A DNA stretch of 42,907 nt from an uncultured Clostridia bacterium (lineage in GTDB: Bacteria; Bacillota; Clostridia; UMGS1883), in NCBI GenBank assembly GCA_934476455.1, contig CAKSNY010000024.1, positions 1 to 42,907 of the forward strand, in the 5' to 3' direction. Shown one piece after another: positions 32,734 to 42,504 of the stretch; within the stretch, counting starts at the first letter, position 1; each line of letters begins with the position of its first letter. The notes beneath the pieces are model-generated. The model did not search any database. It worked only from the letters and a program-made list of their open reading frames with translations, and was not told where the DNA came from. The translations under genes and the position numbers were made by a program.

Positions 32734-35526
32734 ATGAAAAAACATATTCTCATTATACTTACTGTATGTGTATGGGCGTTTGCATTTAATTTTATACAAA
32801 TAAATTGTGCGGCAGAGGAGATGACGCATACGGTTTTTTCTGATGATTTTGAAGGGTACAGAAAGGATGTAAACGTTGTAAATATTGGCAGTGATTGGAG
32901 CGATAAATATGTTCAGGAAACAAATAATACCAGATACATCAGAAATGCCGAAGATTTGGACCTGCCGAACGGTGCGGAGCACGGAAACGTTTTTGAACGC
33001 GGAACAAAAAACACAAAAAATAATTTTTGGAGGTTAAGTATTCAGCGCGACGACCCGCAATCGGGACCTATTGCGGCAGCCTCCGCAAATTATTCCGCAT
33101 TTAAAAAGGTGTGGTTCGGGTACGACTTTTTATTGACAGACCGATATGCGCGAAGCCTTAACATTGTAACAAATACAGGCAGCATTGCAAATGTTGCGGT
33201 TGCGTATATTACGGAGGACGGCTGCCTTTCTTCTGCGCAAAACACAGAAGAAAAGGCAGAATATTTGTTAAATGATTGGAACAGCATCGGAATTGAAATA
33301 GATTTTGAAACGCAAAGGTATGCCATATATCTTAACGGTGAAACGGTGTCGGAAAACAACGAGCTGCCCGCAAGCATTGACAGGCTGCAATCGTTTGGTA
33401 TTTCCGAGCTGAAAAGTGCAGATGAAGAAAGCGAACACCTTATGTACATCGACAATATTGCGGTAAAAACTTTCCCGAAACTTGAGGTGAAAACATTAAG
33501 TATTCAAAACGGAAATACGGATGTTCCCGTGCATGACGGTATGCGAATTGAGTTTAATTACCGGCTTGCGGCGCTTGCCGAAGGAAACATTGCTGTAACA
33601 AAAACCCGGCAGCGGCTGTCTGCTGAGAATGCTATAATCACGTGTGACGGAAATACAGCTGATATATCGTTTGCGGGCGGAATGGATTTTGAAACGGAAT
33701 ATTATATCTATATTTCAAAAGAGCTTTCCGCGCAAAACGGACAAAAAACCGAAAACGACGATGAAATCTGCTTTAAAACAGAAAAGAAAGGACTTACAGC
33801 GGAAAAAATAAGCCTCACAAGCGGTGGTATACAACTTTTGGCATTGCCTGCCGACGGTGAAATAACGGCGGAAACGACGGTGTATAACCCGTTTGATGAA
33901 AATAAAACGTCAGCAATTTATATAGCTGTGTATAACACGGACGGAACGCTTGACACAATGGAAAAATCAACTGTTACGGAAATTGCGGGGCTGTCAGGCA
34001 CAAGTGTGCAGACAAGCATTTCTTCCGACAGCTACGAAAACAAATACGTAAAGGCTTTTATCCTTGATGAAAATATGCAGCTTATAAGAAGTGACTTTTT
34101 ATATATGGGTGCCGATGATGTAAAAAATTATGCGTTAAAATCGGAAAATACAAGGCTCGCCTTTGAAAACGAGCCTTCGGCAGCGGACGGTATACTTAGT
34201 TTTTCCGCAAAATATGAAAGAGAAGGCTATGCCGCAGCGCTGATAATACTAAACAAAGCGGGAAAAGCCGTATTTGCAGAGCCTGTTTATACAGATGAAG
34301 CGGGGAAACTTTCATACAGCTGTAAAATTGACGCCGGTTATTATGAACTGGTTATTTTGGGAAGAAATACGGAAAACATATTAAAAAAAGAGGTGCTGTA
34401 TCTTCCAGACAGTGAGAAACAAAGCATAATACAAGACATAAACTCCGCGGAATGTTTTGAACAATTTAAGGATAAAGCGGAAAATTATGCGGAAAACAAA
34501 CTGCTTTTGATTGATGATGATGTGAGAACCGAAAACAACTATTTAATTGCATATGAACAGCGTAAAAAGAACGATACCTACGACAAATTTATATCACAGA
34601 TAAAGACGGCGGGACAGCTTTTTGCACAGATAAATGCAGCAGACTGGGAAGCGCTTTATAACCTTTTAAACGAAAACGGAAAAGTTATTCTTAACGATAC
34701 GGATTTAACGGATGAATTATATGACAGATATTTTGAAAAAAGCGCACAAGATAAACAGGCGATAGCGAAAGCAGTCGTCAGAAAAGAAGGCTACAACGGA
34801 TTTTATGCCTTCAGAAAAGCATTTTCGGAAGCCCTGGACACTTACAAAACCCCTGCGGTAAAAGAAGAAAACAAAGGCGGCGGGTCGGTATCGGGCAGAG
34901 TTCCTCTCGGCGGCGGCGGTGGTGGCATTCCGGCTGCAAACGAAAACTCTTCCGAAAATAATACCGTTTCGGCATTTAATGATTTGGAAAGTACGCCGTG
35001 GGCGAATGAGGCGATAGAGGCGCTTTTAAAGGCGGATATCATCTCAAAGTCCGAGGATAAAGCATACCGTCCCAACGACAAAATAACAAGGGCGGAATTT
35101 GTAAAGCTGATTGTAAAGCTGCTTAAAATTGAAATAAACACAGGCGAAAGCGGATTTAATGATGTAAGTGAAAATATGTGGTATGCCCCGTATTTATCGG
35201 CAGCAAAACGCGCAGGGATAATAAACGGGCGCGGAGATAATTCTTTCGGAGCGGATGAAAGTATCACAAGGCAGGATATGGCAAAGATAGCATACGGCGC
35301 CGTCACGGCAAACAAAAATGTGCTTACAAGCAATGCCCCGAAAAACACATTCAGCGATAACGATAAAATTGCACCGTATGCACAGGAGGCTGTAAACGCA
35401 ATGCAAAGCGCAGGAATAATAAAAGGTATGGAAAACGGCGCTTTTATGCCGGCGGAAAATACCACCAGGGCAGAGGCAGCGGTAATAATATACAGAATAG
35501 CAAATGTTTTAAAGGAGGCGGCATAA
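32734..35526 (+). CDS. S-layer-anchored lectin-like protein (3 SLH domains)
   Basis: A 930-residue surface protein that starts one base after the preceding stop. It has a signal peptide (about 1-29), an N-terminal jelly-roll module like those of the two preceding genes (about 30-250, ending YIDNIAVKTF), an Ig/CBM-like middle with a Big5-like segment (about 250-370, TYYIYISKEL-type), a helical region (about 560-705), a glycine-rich linker (GGGSVSGRVPLGGGGGGIPA, about 711-730), and three SLH domains (about 748-930; TRAEF, TRQDM and TRAEA motifs). SLH domains bind pyruvylated secondary cell-wall polymer. It probably displays a glycan-binding face at the cell surface. No enzymatic motif is seen. 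Confidence 0.85.
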   Translation: MKKHILIILTVCVWAFAFNFIQINCAAEEMTHTVFSDDFEGYRKDVNVVNIGSDWSDKYVQETNNTRYIRNAEDLDLPNGAEHGNVFERGTKNTKNNFWRLSIQRDDPQSGPIAAASANYSAFKKVWFGYDFLLTDRYARSLNIVTNTGSIANVAVAYITEDGCLSSAQNTEEKAEYLLNDWNSIGIEIDFETQRYAIYLNGETVSENNELPASIDRLQSFGISELKSADEESEHLMYIDNIAVKTFPKLEVKTLSIQNGNTDVPVHDGMRIEFNYRLAALAEGNIAVTKTRQRLSAENAIITCDGNTADISFAGGMDFETEYYIYISKELSAQNGQKTENDDEICFKTEKKGLTAEKISLTSGGIQLLALPADGEITAETTVYNPFDENKTSAIYIAVYNTDGTLDTMEKSTVTEIAGLSGTSVQTSISSDSYENKYVKAFILDENMQLIRSDFLYMGADDVKNYALKSENTRLAFENEPSAADGILSFSAKYEREGYAAALIILNKAGKAVFAEPVYTDEAGKLSYSCKIDAGYYELVILGRNTENILKKEVLYLPDSEKQSIIQDINSAECFEQFKDKAENYAENKLLLIDDDVRTENNYLIAYEQRKKNDTYDKFISQIKTAGQLFAQINAADWEALYNLLNENGKVILNDTDLTDELYDRYFEKSAQDKQAIAKAVVRKEGYNGFYAFRKAFSEALDTYKTPAVKEENKGGGSVSGRVPLGGGGGGIPAANENSSENNTVSAFNDLESTPWANEAIEALLKADIISKSEDKAYRPNDKITRAEFVKLIVKLLKIEINTGESGFNDVSENMWYAPYLSAAKRAGIINGRGDNSFGADESITRQDMAKIAYGAVTANKNVLTSNAPKNTFSDNDKIAPYAQEAVNAMQSAGIIKGMENGAFMPAENTTRAEAAVIIYRIANVLKEAA

Positions 35527-35527
35527 A

Positions 35528-38116
35528 TTGAAATTAAGAGTAAGGATATTGGCGGTGATACTGATACTTTTGTTGCTGCCGTTTCAACAAATCGCCGTGT
35601 GCAGGGCGGATGCCTCGCCGGCGCCCGAAGATACGGATGACTTTAAAAAGCTTTTGGCGTTTGGAATAATGGAAGAGGACGACGAAATACTTTACGAGGG
35701 TTTTATAACGCGTGCAAGCTTTATTAAATACGCTATGCGGTGTGTTTGGCAGTTGTACCCGCTTTTATCGCCGGAAAAGAATGAAAATATATTTAATGAC
35801 GTTAATGAAAACACAAACGGATATGAAGAAATATATTCTGCGCTTCAGTCCGGCATTTTAAGCAAAGGAGAAATGTTTTATCCCGATAACGAAATCAGCA
35901 TAAATGAGGCCTCGAAAATACTTGTGAACGCTCTCGGCTACGGCGAACTTGCGCAAAGAAGCGGTGGATATCCAAATGGATTTTTAAAGATTGCGCAAAG
36001 ACTAAAATTATTCAAAAATTGTAATTTTGAGTCTGACGGAACCATGGGAACGGAAAGCTTTTTTAAGCTTCTTATGAATTTTTTGGAAAGTGAATTTATA
36101 ACGGCAGACAGCGTAGAGAAAGAAAGCGCGGTATACGGCAGCGCAAACGGTGAATTGCTGCTTTCAAAGGCAATGGATATATATAAGATTACCGGTGTAA
36201 TAACGGCAAATGCATATGCAAGTATTTTTGCCGACTGCGAAGCCCCGAAAGGCTGTGTTACGATAGGCAACGAAACATACGAAACGGGAACAACGGACGC
36301 TGCGTTTTTATTGGGCTATAATGCGGAAATTTATTACAAAAAATACAGCTCGGATAAAAAAGAGATTTTGTATATAAAAGAAAAAAATAATTCGGTTAGA
36401 ACGCTTAAATCGCGCGATATACTGCCGGAAAGCGTGTCAAATGACGGCTTTCGCTACTACGATAAGGAAAAAACGTATTCGGGAACTGTCAGCGGATTGG
36501 TTTCGGCGACATATATCTTAAACGGCGCACGAACCTTAAATAATCCGGCACTTTTTTTGCAGGAACACGCCGATATAAAACTTGTGGATTATGATAATGA
36601 CGGAAAATATGATGTTGTTATTATAATGGATTACAGAAATGCAGTGGCGGCGTCCGTTTCAAAAAATACGTTTAAAATTTCGGATGAGCTTGGCGGAGAT
36701 TCAATAGAGCTTGACCCAAGCGCCTCGGAGTACGATTTCGTCATAGAAAAGAACGGGGAAAAAATTGACTTTACACAGATAAAGGTAAATGACATAATAT
36801 CGTATGCGGCAAACCCATCGGAAAAGCTTTATATTAAATACTTAATTGTGTCCTCAAGTATTGAGGAAGGGACCGTGCAGGCAATATCAGACGAGGAAAT
36901 TACTGTAAACTCTAAAACCTTTACACAGGCGAACAGCATAAAAGGAACTGTTAAAGCGGGGGATTACGGGCGGTTTTATATTGACTACGACGGATGCGTT
37001 ATTTGGAAGGATACAGAAAAGGATATTGTTTACGGATATCTTACAAAATGCGGTAAAAGCGGGCTGAACACGGTAAGCGTACGGATTTTTACTGAAAATA
37101 ACAGATGGGTAAGCTTAAATCTGCAAAAGAAAATAAAATTTTGCAGCGGTGATACAGACTACGGACAGATAAAAGCGACCGACTACAAAGATTTACATTT
37201 TCTGCAAGGATTTATACGTTACAATGTAAACGAAAACGGCGAGGTAGTGCAAATACAGTATGCAAAGGTGCTTCCGGACTTGAAAAATCCGGAATTCTTC
37301 GACGAGAATTATGCAATTGCCAAAAGAAGCATTGAAAACAATACTTTTGTTCAAACGGCGTATTTTGCAAAAGCAAAATATCGTTCGGTGGTTAAATCGT
37401 TTGACAATGCAATAGGCGTAAGCGACGCGACAAAAATATTTGTATTGCCTGAAGATAAAAGCATTGAAGAAAAATTTGCGGTTGTGAAGCCGTCCGATCT
37501 TTTCGGTGATGCGGAATATAAAAATGTATATTCTTACGATGCAAACGATGGTATGCAGGCAAAGGCGGTTGTCCTTGACGGCAATGCAATAAACGTTGTA
37601 AGCGGAGAATCGAAACTTATTGTTGTTGAAAAGCTTTTGGGTTCGATAACAGCTGACGGAACGGACACATATACGATAAAGGGTACATATATGGGCAGTA
37701 AGGATGCGCTTTTTCAGCTAAAGGATAAAAATGTATTGCAGGGAAAAAGTATTACGCCGGGCGATGTTGTGCAGGTGTCTTTTAATAATGACGGTCTTAT
37801 AGCAAATCTTAACGAGGTGTACGACATCTCGGCAGGAAAGACGCAGTATTTTTGTTCAACAAGCGATGAATATACCACCTCTACCAAAATGGCAGGCATG
37901 GTTAAAAATATTGACCGCAAAAATTACACAATATTGCTGGACAACGGAAGCAGTGTAGGTACATATTCAACTGCGAAGCTTGCAAACGTTTATATTTATG
38001 ACACGGCAGACAAAAACGTTTCGTTAGGTTCGGCGGAGGATATCGAAAACGGCACATATATATTTGCTTATATAAAGCAGTTTTCTATACAGGAAGCAGT
38101 TGTTATAAAACAATAG
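35528..38116 (+). CDS. Secreted protein with N-terminal SLH-like repeats
   Basis: An 862-residue secreted protein. The TTG start at 35528 has AAAGGAGG 9 bases upstream, and the next residues form a signal peptide (about 1-28, LAVILILLLLPF core). Residues about 37-190 resemble two or three diverged SLH repeats (FGIMEEDDEILYEGFITRAS, then IFNDVNEN and FYPDNEISINEASKILVNAL). The remaining ~650 residues are rich in beta strands and repeated small domains, with blocks such as VIIMDYRNA and DVVQVSFNND that recall the RNA polymerase- or S-layer-like OB modules often seen after SLH domains. I recognise no enzyme. It follows the SLH protein by one base, so it was probably made as a partner surface protein. 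Confidence 0.7.
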   Translation: MKLRVRILAVILILLLLPFQQIAVCRADASPAPEDTDDFKKLLAFGIMEEDDEILYEGFITRASFIKYAMRCVWQLYPLLSPEKNENIFNDVNENTNGYEEIYSALQSGILSKGEMFYPDNEISINEASKILVNALGYGELAQRSGGYPNGFLKIAQRLKLFKNCNFESDGTMGTESFFKLLMNFLESEFITADSVEKESAVYGSANGELLLSKAMDIYKITGVITANAYASIFADCEAPKGCVTIGNETYETGTTDAAFLLGYNAEIYYKKYSSDKKEILYIKEKNNSVRTLKSRDILPESVSNDGFRYYDKEKTYSGTVSGLVSATYILNGARTLNNPALFLQEHADIKLVDYDNDGKYDVVIIMDYRNAVAASVSKNTFKISDELGGDSIELDPSASEYDFVIEKNGEKIDFTQIKVNDIISYAANPSEKLYIKYLIVSSSIEEGTVQAISDEEITVNSKTFTQANSIKGTVKAGDYGRFYIDYDGCVIWKDTEKDIVYGYLTKCGKSGLNTVSVRIFTENNRWVSLNLQKKIKFCSGDTDYGQIKATDYKDLHFLQGFIRYNVNENGEVVQIQYAKVLPDLKNPEFFDENYAIAKRSIENNTFVQTAYFAKAKYRSVVKSFDNAIGVSDATKIFVLPEDKSIEEKFAVVKPSDLFGDAEYKNVYSYDANDGMQAKAVVLDGNAINVVSGESKLIVVEKLLGSITADGTDTYTIKGTYMGSKDALFQLKDKNVLQGKSITPGDVVQVSFNNDGLIANLNEVYDISAGKTQYFCSTSDEYTTSTKMAGMVKNIDRKNYTILLDNGSSVGTYSTAKLANVYIYDTADKNVSLGSAEDIENGTYIFAYIKQFSIQEAVVIKQ

Positions 38117-38132
38117 GAAAGTGAGAAAAAAT

Positions 38133-40973
38133 ATGCGGATATACGAAAAATTCAATAAAACAAGTGAAAACCGCGAAAAACAGCGCGCATATTATATTCC
38201 ATACGATACGCTTGAAAAAGCGCTTGAGGGTGACAGAAAAAAATCAGCGTATTATAAATGCCTTAACGGAAAATGGAATTTTGCATATTTTAAAAGAGAT
38301 ATTGACGTTCCAAAGGCAATTTCCGCGTGGGATTTGGTAATGGTGCCTTCTTGCTGGCAAAATACGGGATATGAAAAACCGTGGTATACAAACCAAAACT
38401 ATCCCTTTGCGGTGGACGCGCCGTATGTTCCGGATGATAATCCGTGCGGCGTGTATGAAAGAAGCTTTTTCTGTGAAAAAGAATGGAGCGAAAGAAGAAC
38501 ATATATAGTGTTTGAGGGTGTATCCTCCTGTATGTTTCTGTATGTGAACGGAGAATACGCCGGGTATTCCCAGGGGTCGCATATGCAGGCGGAATTTGAC
38601 ATAACCCCCTATGTAAAAAAAGGCGAAAACACACTTTTGGTAAAGGTTTTAAAATGGTGCGCGGGAAGCTATCTGGAGGATCAGGACTTTTTCCGCTGCA
38701 ACGGAATTTTCCGAGATGTGTATCTGCTTTCGCGTGAGGAAAACCATATTAAGGATGTGTATATAAAGGCAGATACAAAATCAATTGAGGTTTCTGCGGA
38801 AAATTACGAAATATATGACGGACTTAAAAAGGTGGAAGGGCTTGATAACCCAATTCTTTGGAACAGCGAAGCTCCGCACCTTTATACCGTTGTGATCAAA
38901 GGAAAAACCGAATATATTCCCTTTAACGTCGGTATGCGCGAGGTGGGGGTATCCGACAAAGGCGAGCTTTTAATAAACGGTGTTCCCGTTATTTTAAAAG
39001 GGGTGGATCACCACGACACATACCCCAATCAAGGTTGGGTAATGACGGATGAGCAGCTTTATGAGGATTTAAAGCTTATGAAAGAGTTAAATATGAATAC
39101 CGTAAGGACCTCTCACTATCCGCCGACGCCCGAGTTTTTAAACCTTTGCGATAAAATGGGCTTTTATGTCGTGGAGGAGGCAGACCTCGAAACACACGGA
39201 TATGTTTTAAGAAACGGAGAGGGGAGCGGCTACGACAGTAAAAACCCCGTTTGGCCGTGCAGCAATCCAAGCTTTAGGGAAATGTTTGTTGAAAGAATGG
39301 AAAGAATGGTAGAGCGTGACAAAAACCACCCTTGCGTAATAATGTGGTCAACCGGAAACGAAAGCGGTTACGGCAAAAATCACGAGGCAATGATTGAATG
39401 GGTGAAAACGCGTGATAACAGCCGCCTTATCCATTGCGAGGATGCATCACGCGCAGGGGATAACAGCAAGGTTGATGTTGTATCGCGGATGTATTACCCT
39501 GTTGACGATGTAGAAGAGTATGGAAAGAACAGCGAAAACAAAAAGCCGTTATTCTTGTGCGAATATTCACATTCTATGGGTAACGGACCGGGTGATGTGT
39601 TTGATTATATGCAGCTTTTCAGAAAATACCCTAATCTGTGCGGCGGGTGTATCTGGGAATGGGCAGACCATACATATTTTTGTGACGGAGAGTACAAATA
39701 CGGCGGCGACGCAGGGGAGATAACACACGACGGCAACTTTTGCTGCGACGGACTTGTATTAGCCGACAGAAGTCTGAAGGCAGGCTCGTACGAGGTTAAA
39801 TATGTGTATCAGCCATTTGACGCAAGACTAAGCGGCGGCAGTGTAGAAATAACAAACCTGTACGACTTTACAAACCTTAAGGGAAGCTGTGTTACATTGT
39901 CTTTGCAGTGTGACGAAAAAATACTGTGCGAGAAAAATTACAGCTTGGATATAGAGCCGCATTGCAGTAAAGCCGTAAAAATACCGTTTGACATTCCCAA
40001 AAAATGCAAATGGGGGGTATACATAAATATATATCTTAAAAACAAAGACGGCGCACAAATAGGAATGAAGCAGCTTGATATGGGCATAAAGGCAGAGAAA
40101 ATAAAAGTACCGGCGGAAAAAGCAGATTTTTTTGAGGATAACGAGAGAATATTTGTAAAAACAAAGGATTGCGAATACGTTTTTAACAGGCATTACGGAA
40201 CAATTGAAAGCATTGTAAAAGACGGGCGCGAAATATTAAAAAGCCCCGTAAGGCTTTCGGTATGGCGCGCACCTACTGACAATGACAGGCGTATTGAAGA
40301 AAAATGGGGACATGTAAATAACTACGCCGGAGAAAATATGGACAGAACAAGTGTAAAGGTTTATTCCTGTGCACTTAAAAACGGCAAAATTACGGTAGAA
40401 GGCTCGCTTTCCGGAATATCGCGTGCACCGCTTCTGAGGTTTGTATGCAAATATACATTTTACAAAAACGGGAGCGCAGGTGTTATGCTGAAAGCAAGCG
40501 TTAAGCCCGAACTTAAAGTGTTTTTGCCGCGGCTTGGGTTTGAGTTTGAAATTGATAACGAAAACGAGACCTTTACATACTTTGGTATGGGTGAACGGGA
40601 AAATTACACCGATATGTGTCACCATACAATAAACGGGCTGTATACAAGCAATGCACAAAACGAGTATGTGCCGTATGTTATGCCGCAGGAACACGGCAAC
40701 CACACAAACACAAGGATGCTGAGTTTGAAAAGCGGAATCACGTTTGCATCGGACACGCCGTTCGAGTTTAACGTTTCGCAATATACCGCACCCGAGCTTA
40801 CCCGTGCCGCTCATACGGGGGAACTGAAAAAAAGCGGATGTACAAATGTGCGGATAGATTACAAAGTTACGGGTATAGGCTCGGCAAGCTGCGGACCGCA
40901 GGACTTTATTTTAAAGCATTGTTTAACGGAAAAGGAGATAAAATTCGGTTTTTATATTTTGTCAAAAAAATGA
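38133..40973 (+). CDS. lacZ: Cytoplasmic LacZ-type GH2 beta-galactosidase
   Basis: A 946-residue family GH2 enzyme with the full LacZ layout: sugar-binding jelly-roll (about 30-215), Ig-like domain, TIM barrel (about 275-580), second Ig-like domain and C-terminal Bgal_small domain (about 690-946, with the GMGERENYTDM block). The acid/base is Glu410 (STGNESG) and the nucleophile Glu477 (CEYSHSMGNGPGD). There is no signal peptide, so it acts on imported oligosaccharide. The start is ATG 38133; a GTG at 38121 is possible. It follows the SLH-like gene by 16 bases and is the last gene of the operon. Beta-galactosidase is the likeliest activity; some GH2 LacZ-like enzymes are beta-glucuronidases or act on other residues. 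Confidence 0.93.
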   Translation: MRIYEKFNKTSENREKQRAYYIPYDTLEKALEGDRKKSAYYKCLNGKWNFAYFKRDIDVPKAISAWDLVMVPSCWQNTGYEKPWYTNQNYPFAVDAPYVPDDNPCGVYERSFFCEKEWSERRTYIVFEGVSSCMFLYVNGEYAGYSQGSHMQAEFDITPYVKKGENTLLVKVLKWCAGSYLEDQDFFRCNGIFRDVYLLSREENHIKDVYIKADTKSIEVSAENYEIYDGLKKVEGLDNPILWNSEAPHLYTVVIKGKTEYIPFNVGMREVGVSDKGELLINGVPVILKGVDHHDTYPNQGWVMTDEQLYEDLKLMKELNMNTVRTSHYPPTPEFLNLCDKMGFYVVEEADLETHGYVLRNGEGSGYDSKNPVWPCSNPSFREMFVERMERMVERDKNHPCVIMWSTGNESGYGKNHEAMIEWVKTRDNSRLIHCEDASRAGDNSKVDVVSRMYYPVDDVEEYGKNSENKKPLFLCEYSHSMGNGPGDVFDYMQLFRKYPNLCGGCIWEWADHTYFCDGEYKYGGDAGEITHDGNFCCDGLVLADRSLKAGSYEVKYVYQPFDARLSGGSVEITNLYDFTNLKGSCVTLSLQCDEKILCEKNYSLDIEPHCSKAVKIPFDIPKKCKWGVYINIYLKNKDGAQIGMKQLDMGIKAEKIKVPAEKADFFEDNERIFVKTKDCEYVFNRHYGTIESIVKDGREILKSPVRLSVWRAPTDNDRRIEEKWGHVNNYAGENMDRTSVKVYSCALKNGKITVEGSLSGISRAPLLRFVCKYTFYKNGSAGVMLKASVKPELKVFLPRLGFEFEIDNENETFTYFGMGERENYTDMCHHTINGLYTSNAQNEYVPYVMPQEHGNHTNTRMLSLKSGITFASDTPFEFNVSQYTAPELTRAAHTGELKKSGCTNVRIDYKVTGIGSASCGPQDFILKHCLTEKEIKFGFYILSKK

Positions 40974-40982
40974 AAAATTTTA

Positions 40983-41015
40983 ATGACATTTATTTTTTAT
41001 TATGTTATAATGTCA
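40983..41015 (+). promoter_or_regulatory. Promoter of MFS gene, framed by a dyad
   Basis: ATGACA (40983-40988), a 17-base spacer and TATAAT (41006-41011). TGACAT (40984-40989) and ATGTCA (41010-41015) form an inverted repeat framing the promoter, which could be an operator or coincidence. Confidence 0.65.
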
Positions 41016-41051
41016 GTTGCTGAATAAAATAATGTAAAAAGGGTGTGTGTA

Positions 41052-42338
41052 ATGAGCGATAATAATGAAATTTTCAATTCGGCGGAATATAAGCGGTCAA
41101 GGAAAGCGTATGCGGCACAATGTACGTTTGAATACTTTGTTTCGCTGCTTGTGGCAGACGCTTTTTTGGCAAAGCTGCTGTCGTCTATGGGCATACGCGA
41201 TTCTTTGATAGGTATAATATCTTCTTTTATATCGCTGGCATTTATATTTCAGCTTTTATCGCTTTTTGTTACAAGCTTTCCGATAAACAGAAAAAGAGCG
41301 GTTATTTCACTTAATATAGTAAGCCAGCTGATATTTTGCTCGCTTTACGTAATACCGTTTTTGCCGCTTGGAAAAGAATTAAAAACGGTGCTTGTTATAC
41401 TGGGCGTTTTAATTGCCTATGCGGGGCAGTATGTGGCGGCGCCGATACTGTATCAGTGGGCAAATTCATACGTTGCACCCGTTCGCCGGGCGGAATACTC
41501 TGCCGTAAAAGAGATGATATCGCTTGTTTCGGGGATTGTATTCGGGTCGGCGCTGGGGTATGTTATAGACCGGTACGAAGGGCTGGGGAATATAAATGGT
41601 GCTTTTTTGTTTATAGCTTCGGCAATGCTTGTAACGGCAGCTTTAAATCTTGCGTCCCTTATGCTTATAAAGGGCGACGGAAAAAAGCAGGAGGGCGCTT
41701 CGCTTGACGGCGTGATAAAAGAAACCCTTGGGAGCAGAAAGTTCCGTAAGCTTGTAGTAATGACAATTTTGTGGGATTGCGCGCAGTATTTTTCCATAGG
41801 CTTTATGGGCGTTTTTAAAACAAAGGATTTGCTGCTGTCGGTTTTTGCGGTTCAGATAATAAATATATTGGGGCAGGTTGCAAGAATGTTTTTGTCTGTA
41901 CCGTTTGGCATATATTCCGATAAAAAAGGGTATGCAAAAGGATTTGAGCTTGCGGCGTTTATAGCGGCGACAGGATTTTTAATAAACATATTTATAACTA
42001 AAAATCTGTGGTTTTTAATAATACTTCAAACGCTTTGCTATAATGTGTCGCAGGCAGGAACGAACCAAAACTCATTTAATATAACGTACAACTATGTAAA
42101 CCCGAAATACATATCACAGGCAATGGCGATAAAGAACAGCATCGGCGGCATATGCGGCTTTACGGCGGCGCTTATGGCGGGGAAAATTGTATCGCATATA
42201 AGAGACGCGGGAAATAGCCTGTTCGGCTTGAATGTGCTTCCGCAGCAGGTGCTTTCTGTAATATCGTTTGTGCTTGCAATGGCGGTTGTGCTGTACATAA
42301 AGCTTGAAATAGAAAAGGAAAAAATAAAGCTGCAATAA
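41052..42338 (+). CDS. MFS transporter
   Basis: A 428-residue polytopic membrane protein with about twelve hydrophobic segments and the features of the major facilitator superfamily, including a loop reading FGIYSDKKGYAKGFELAAF that matches the MFS motif A (G-x-x-S/L-D-K-x-G-x-R/K) at the start of the second half. The cytoplasmic N-terminus is hydrophilic (MSDNNEIFNSAEYKRSRKAY). The start is ATG 41052, behind a weak GGGTGTG; it is separate from the polysaccharide operon by promoter and spacing (78 bases). The substrate is unknown; sugar uptake or drug efflux are both possible. Confidence 0.85.
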   Translation: MSDNNEIFNSAEYKRSRKAYAAQCTFEYFVSLLVADAFLAKLLSSMGIRDSLIGIISSFISLAFIFQLLSLFVTSFPINRKRAVISLNIVSQLIFCSLYVIPFLPLGKELKTVLVILGVLIAYAGQYVAAPILYQWANSYVAPVRRAEYSAVKEMISLVSGIVFGSALGYVIDRYEGLGNINGAFLFIASAMLVTAALNLASLMLIKGDGKKQEGASLDGVIKETLGSRKFRKLVVMTILWDCAQYFSIGFMGVFKTKDLLLSVFAVQIINILGQVARMFLSVPFGIYSDKKGYAKGFELAAFIAATGFLINIFITKNLWFLIILQTLCYNVSQAGTNQNSFNITYNYVNPKYISQAMAIKNSIGGICGFTAALMAGKIVSHIRDAGNSLFGLNVLPQQVLSVISFVLAMAVVLYIKLEIEKEKIKLQ

Positions 42339-42394
42339 CATTGGTAGAGTGAAATGATATTGGAAGCGTATGCCGAATTTTTTAATTTTAGTGC

Positions 42395-42423
42395 TTTAAT
42401 TTTTTGTGCTATGGTGTTATAAT
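42395..42423 (+). promoter_or_regulatory. Promoter-like site before MATE remnant
   Basis: TATAAT (42418-42423) with a TG at -1/-2-like context and a weak TTTAAT (42395-42400) 17 bases upstream. It lies just before a strong hairpin and the start of the decayed MATE gene. Confidence 0.45.
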
Positions 42424-42440
42424 GAAGGCATCTAGCAGCA

Positions 42441-42484
42441 AATAATGCGTAAGTCCAGGTAATGGACTTACGCATTATTTTTTT
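42441..42484 (+). terminator. Strong terminator after MFS / before MATE remnant
   Basis: AATAATGCGTAAGTCC (42441-42456) pairs perfectly with GGACTTACGCATTATT (42464-42479), with a 7-base loop and a T-run to 42484. It is the strongest hairpin in the window. It ends MFS transcription and, if the promoter at 42395 works, also sits in the leader of the MATE remnant. Confidence 0.85.
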
Positions 42485-42504
42485 GCATTTAGGAGGTATT
42501 TTTT

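Noticed and set aside
19596..40973. Prophage or integrative element carrying the locus
   Set aside because: No integrase, attachment repeats, tRNA or phage genes; base and codon use look like the neighbouring core genes.
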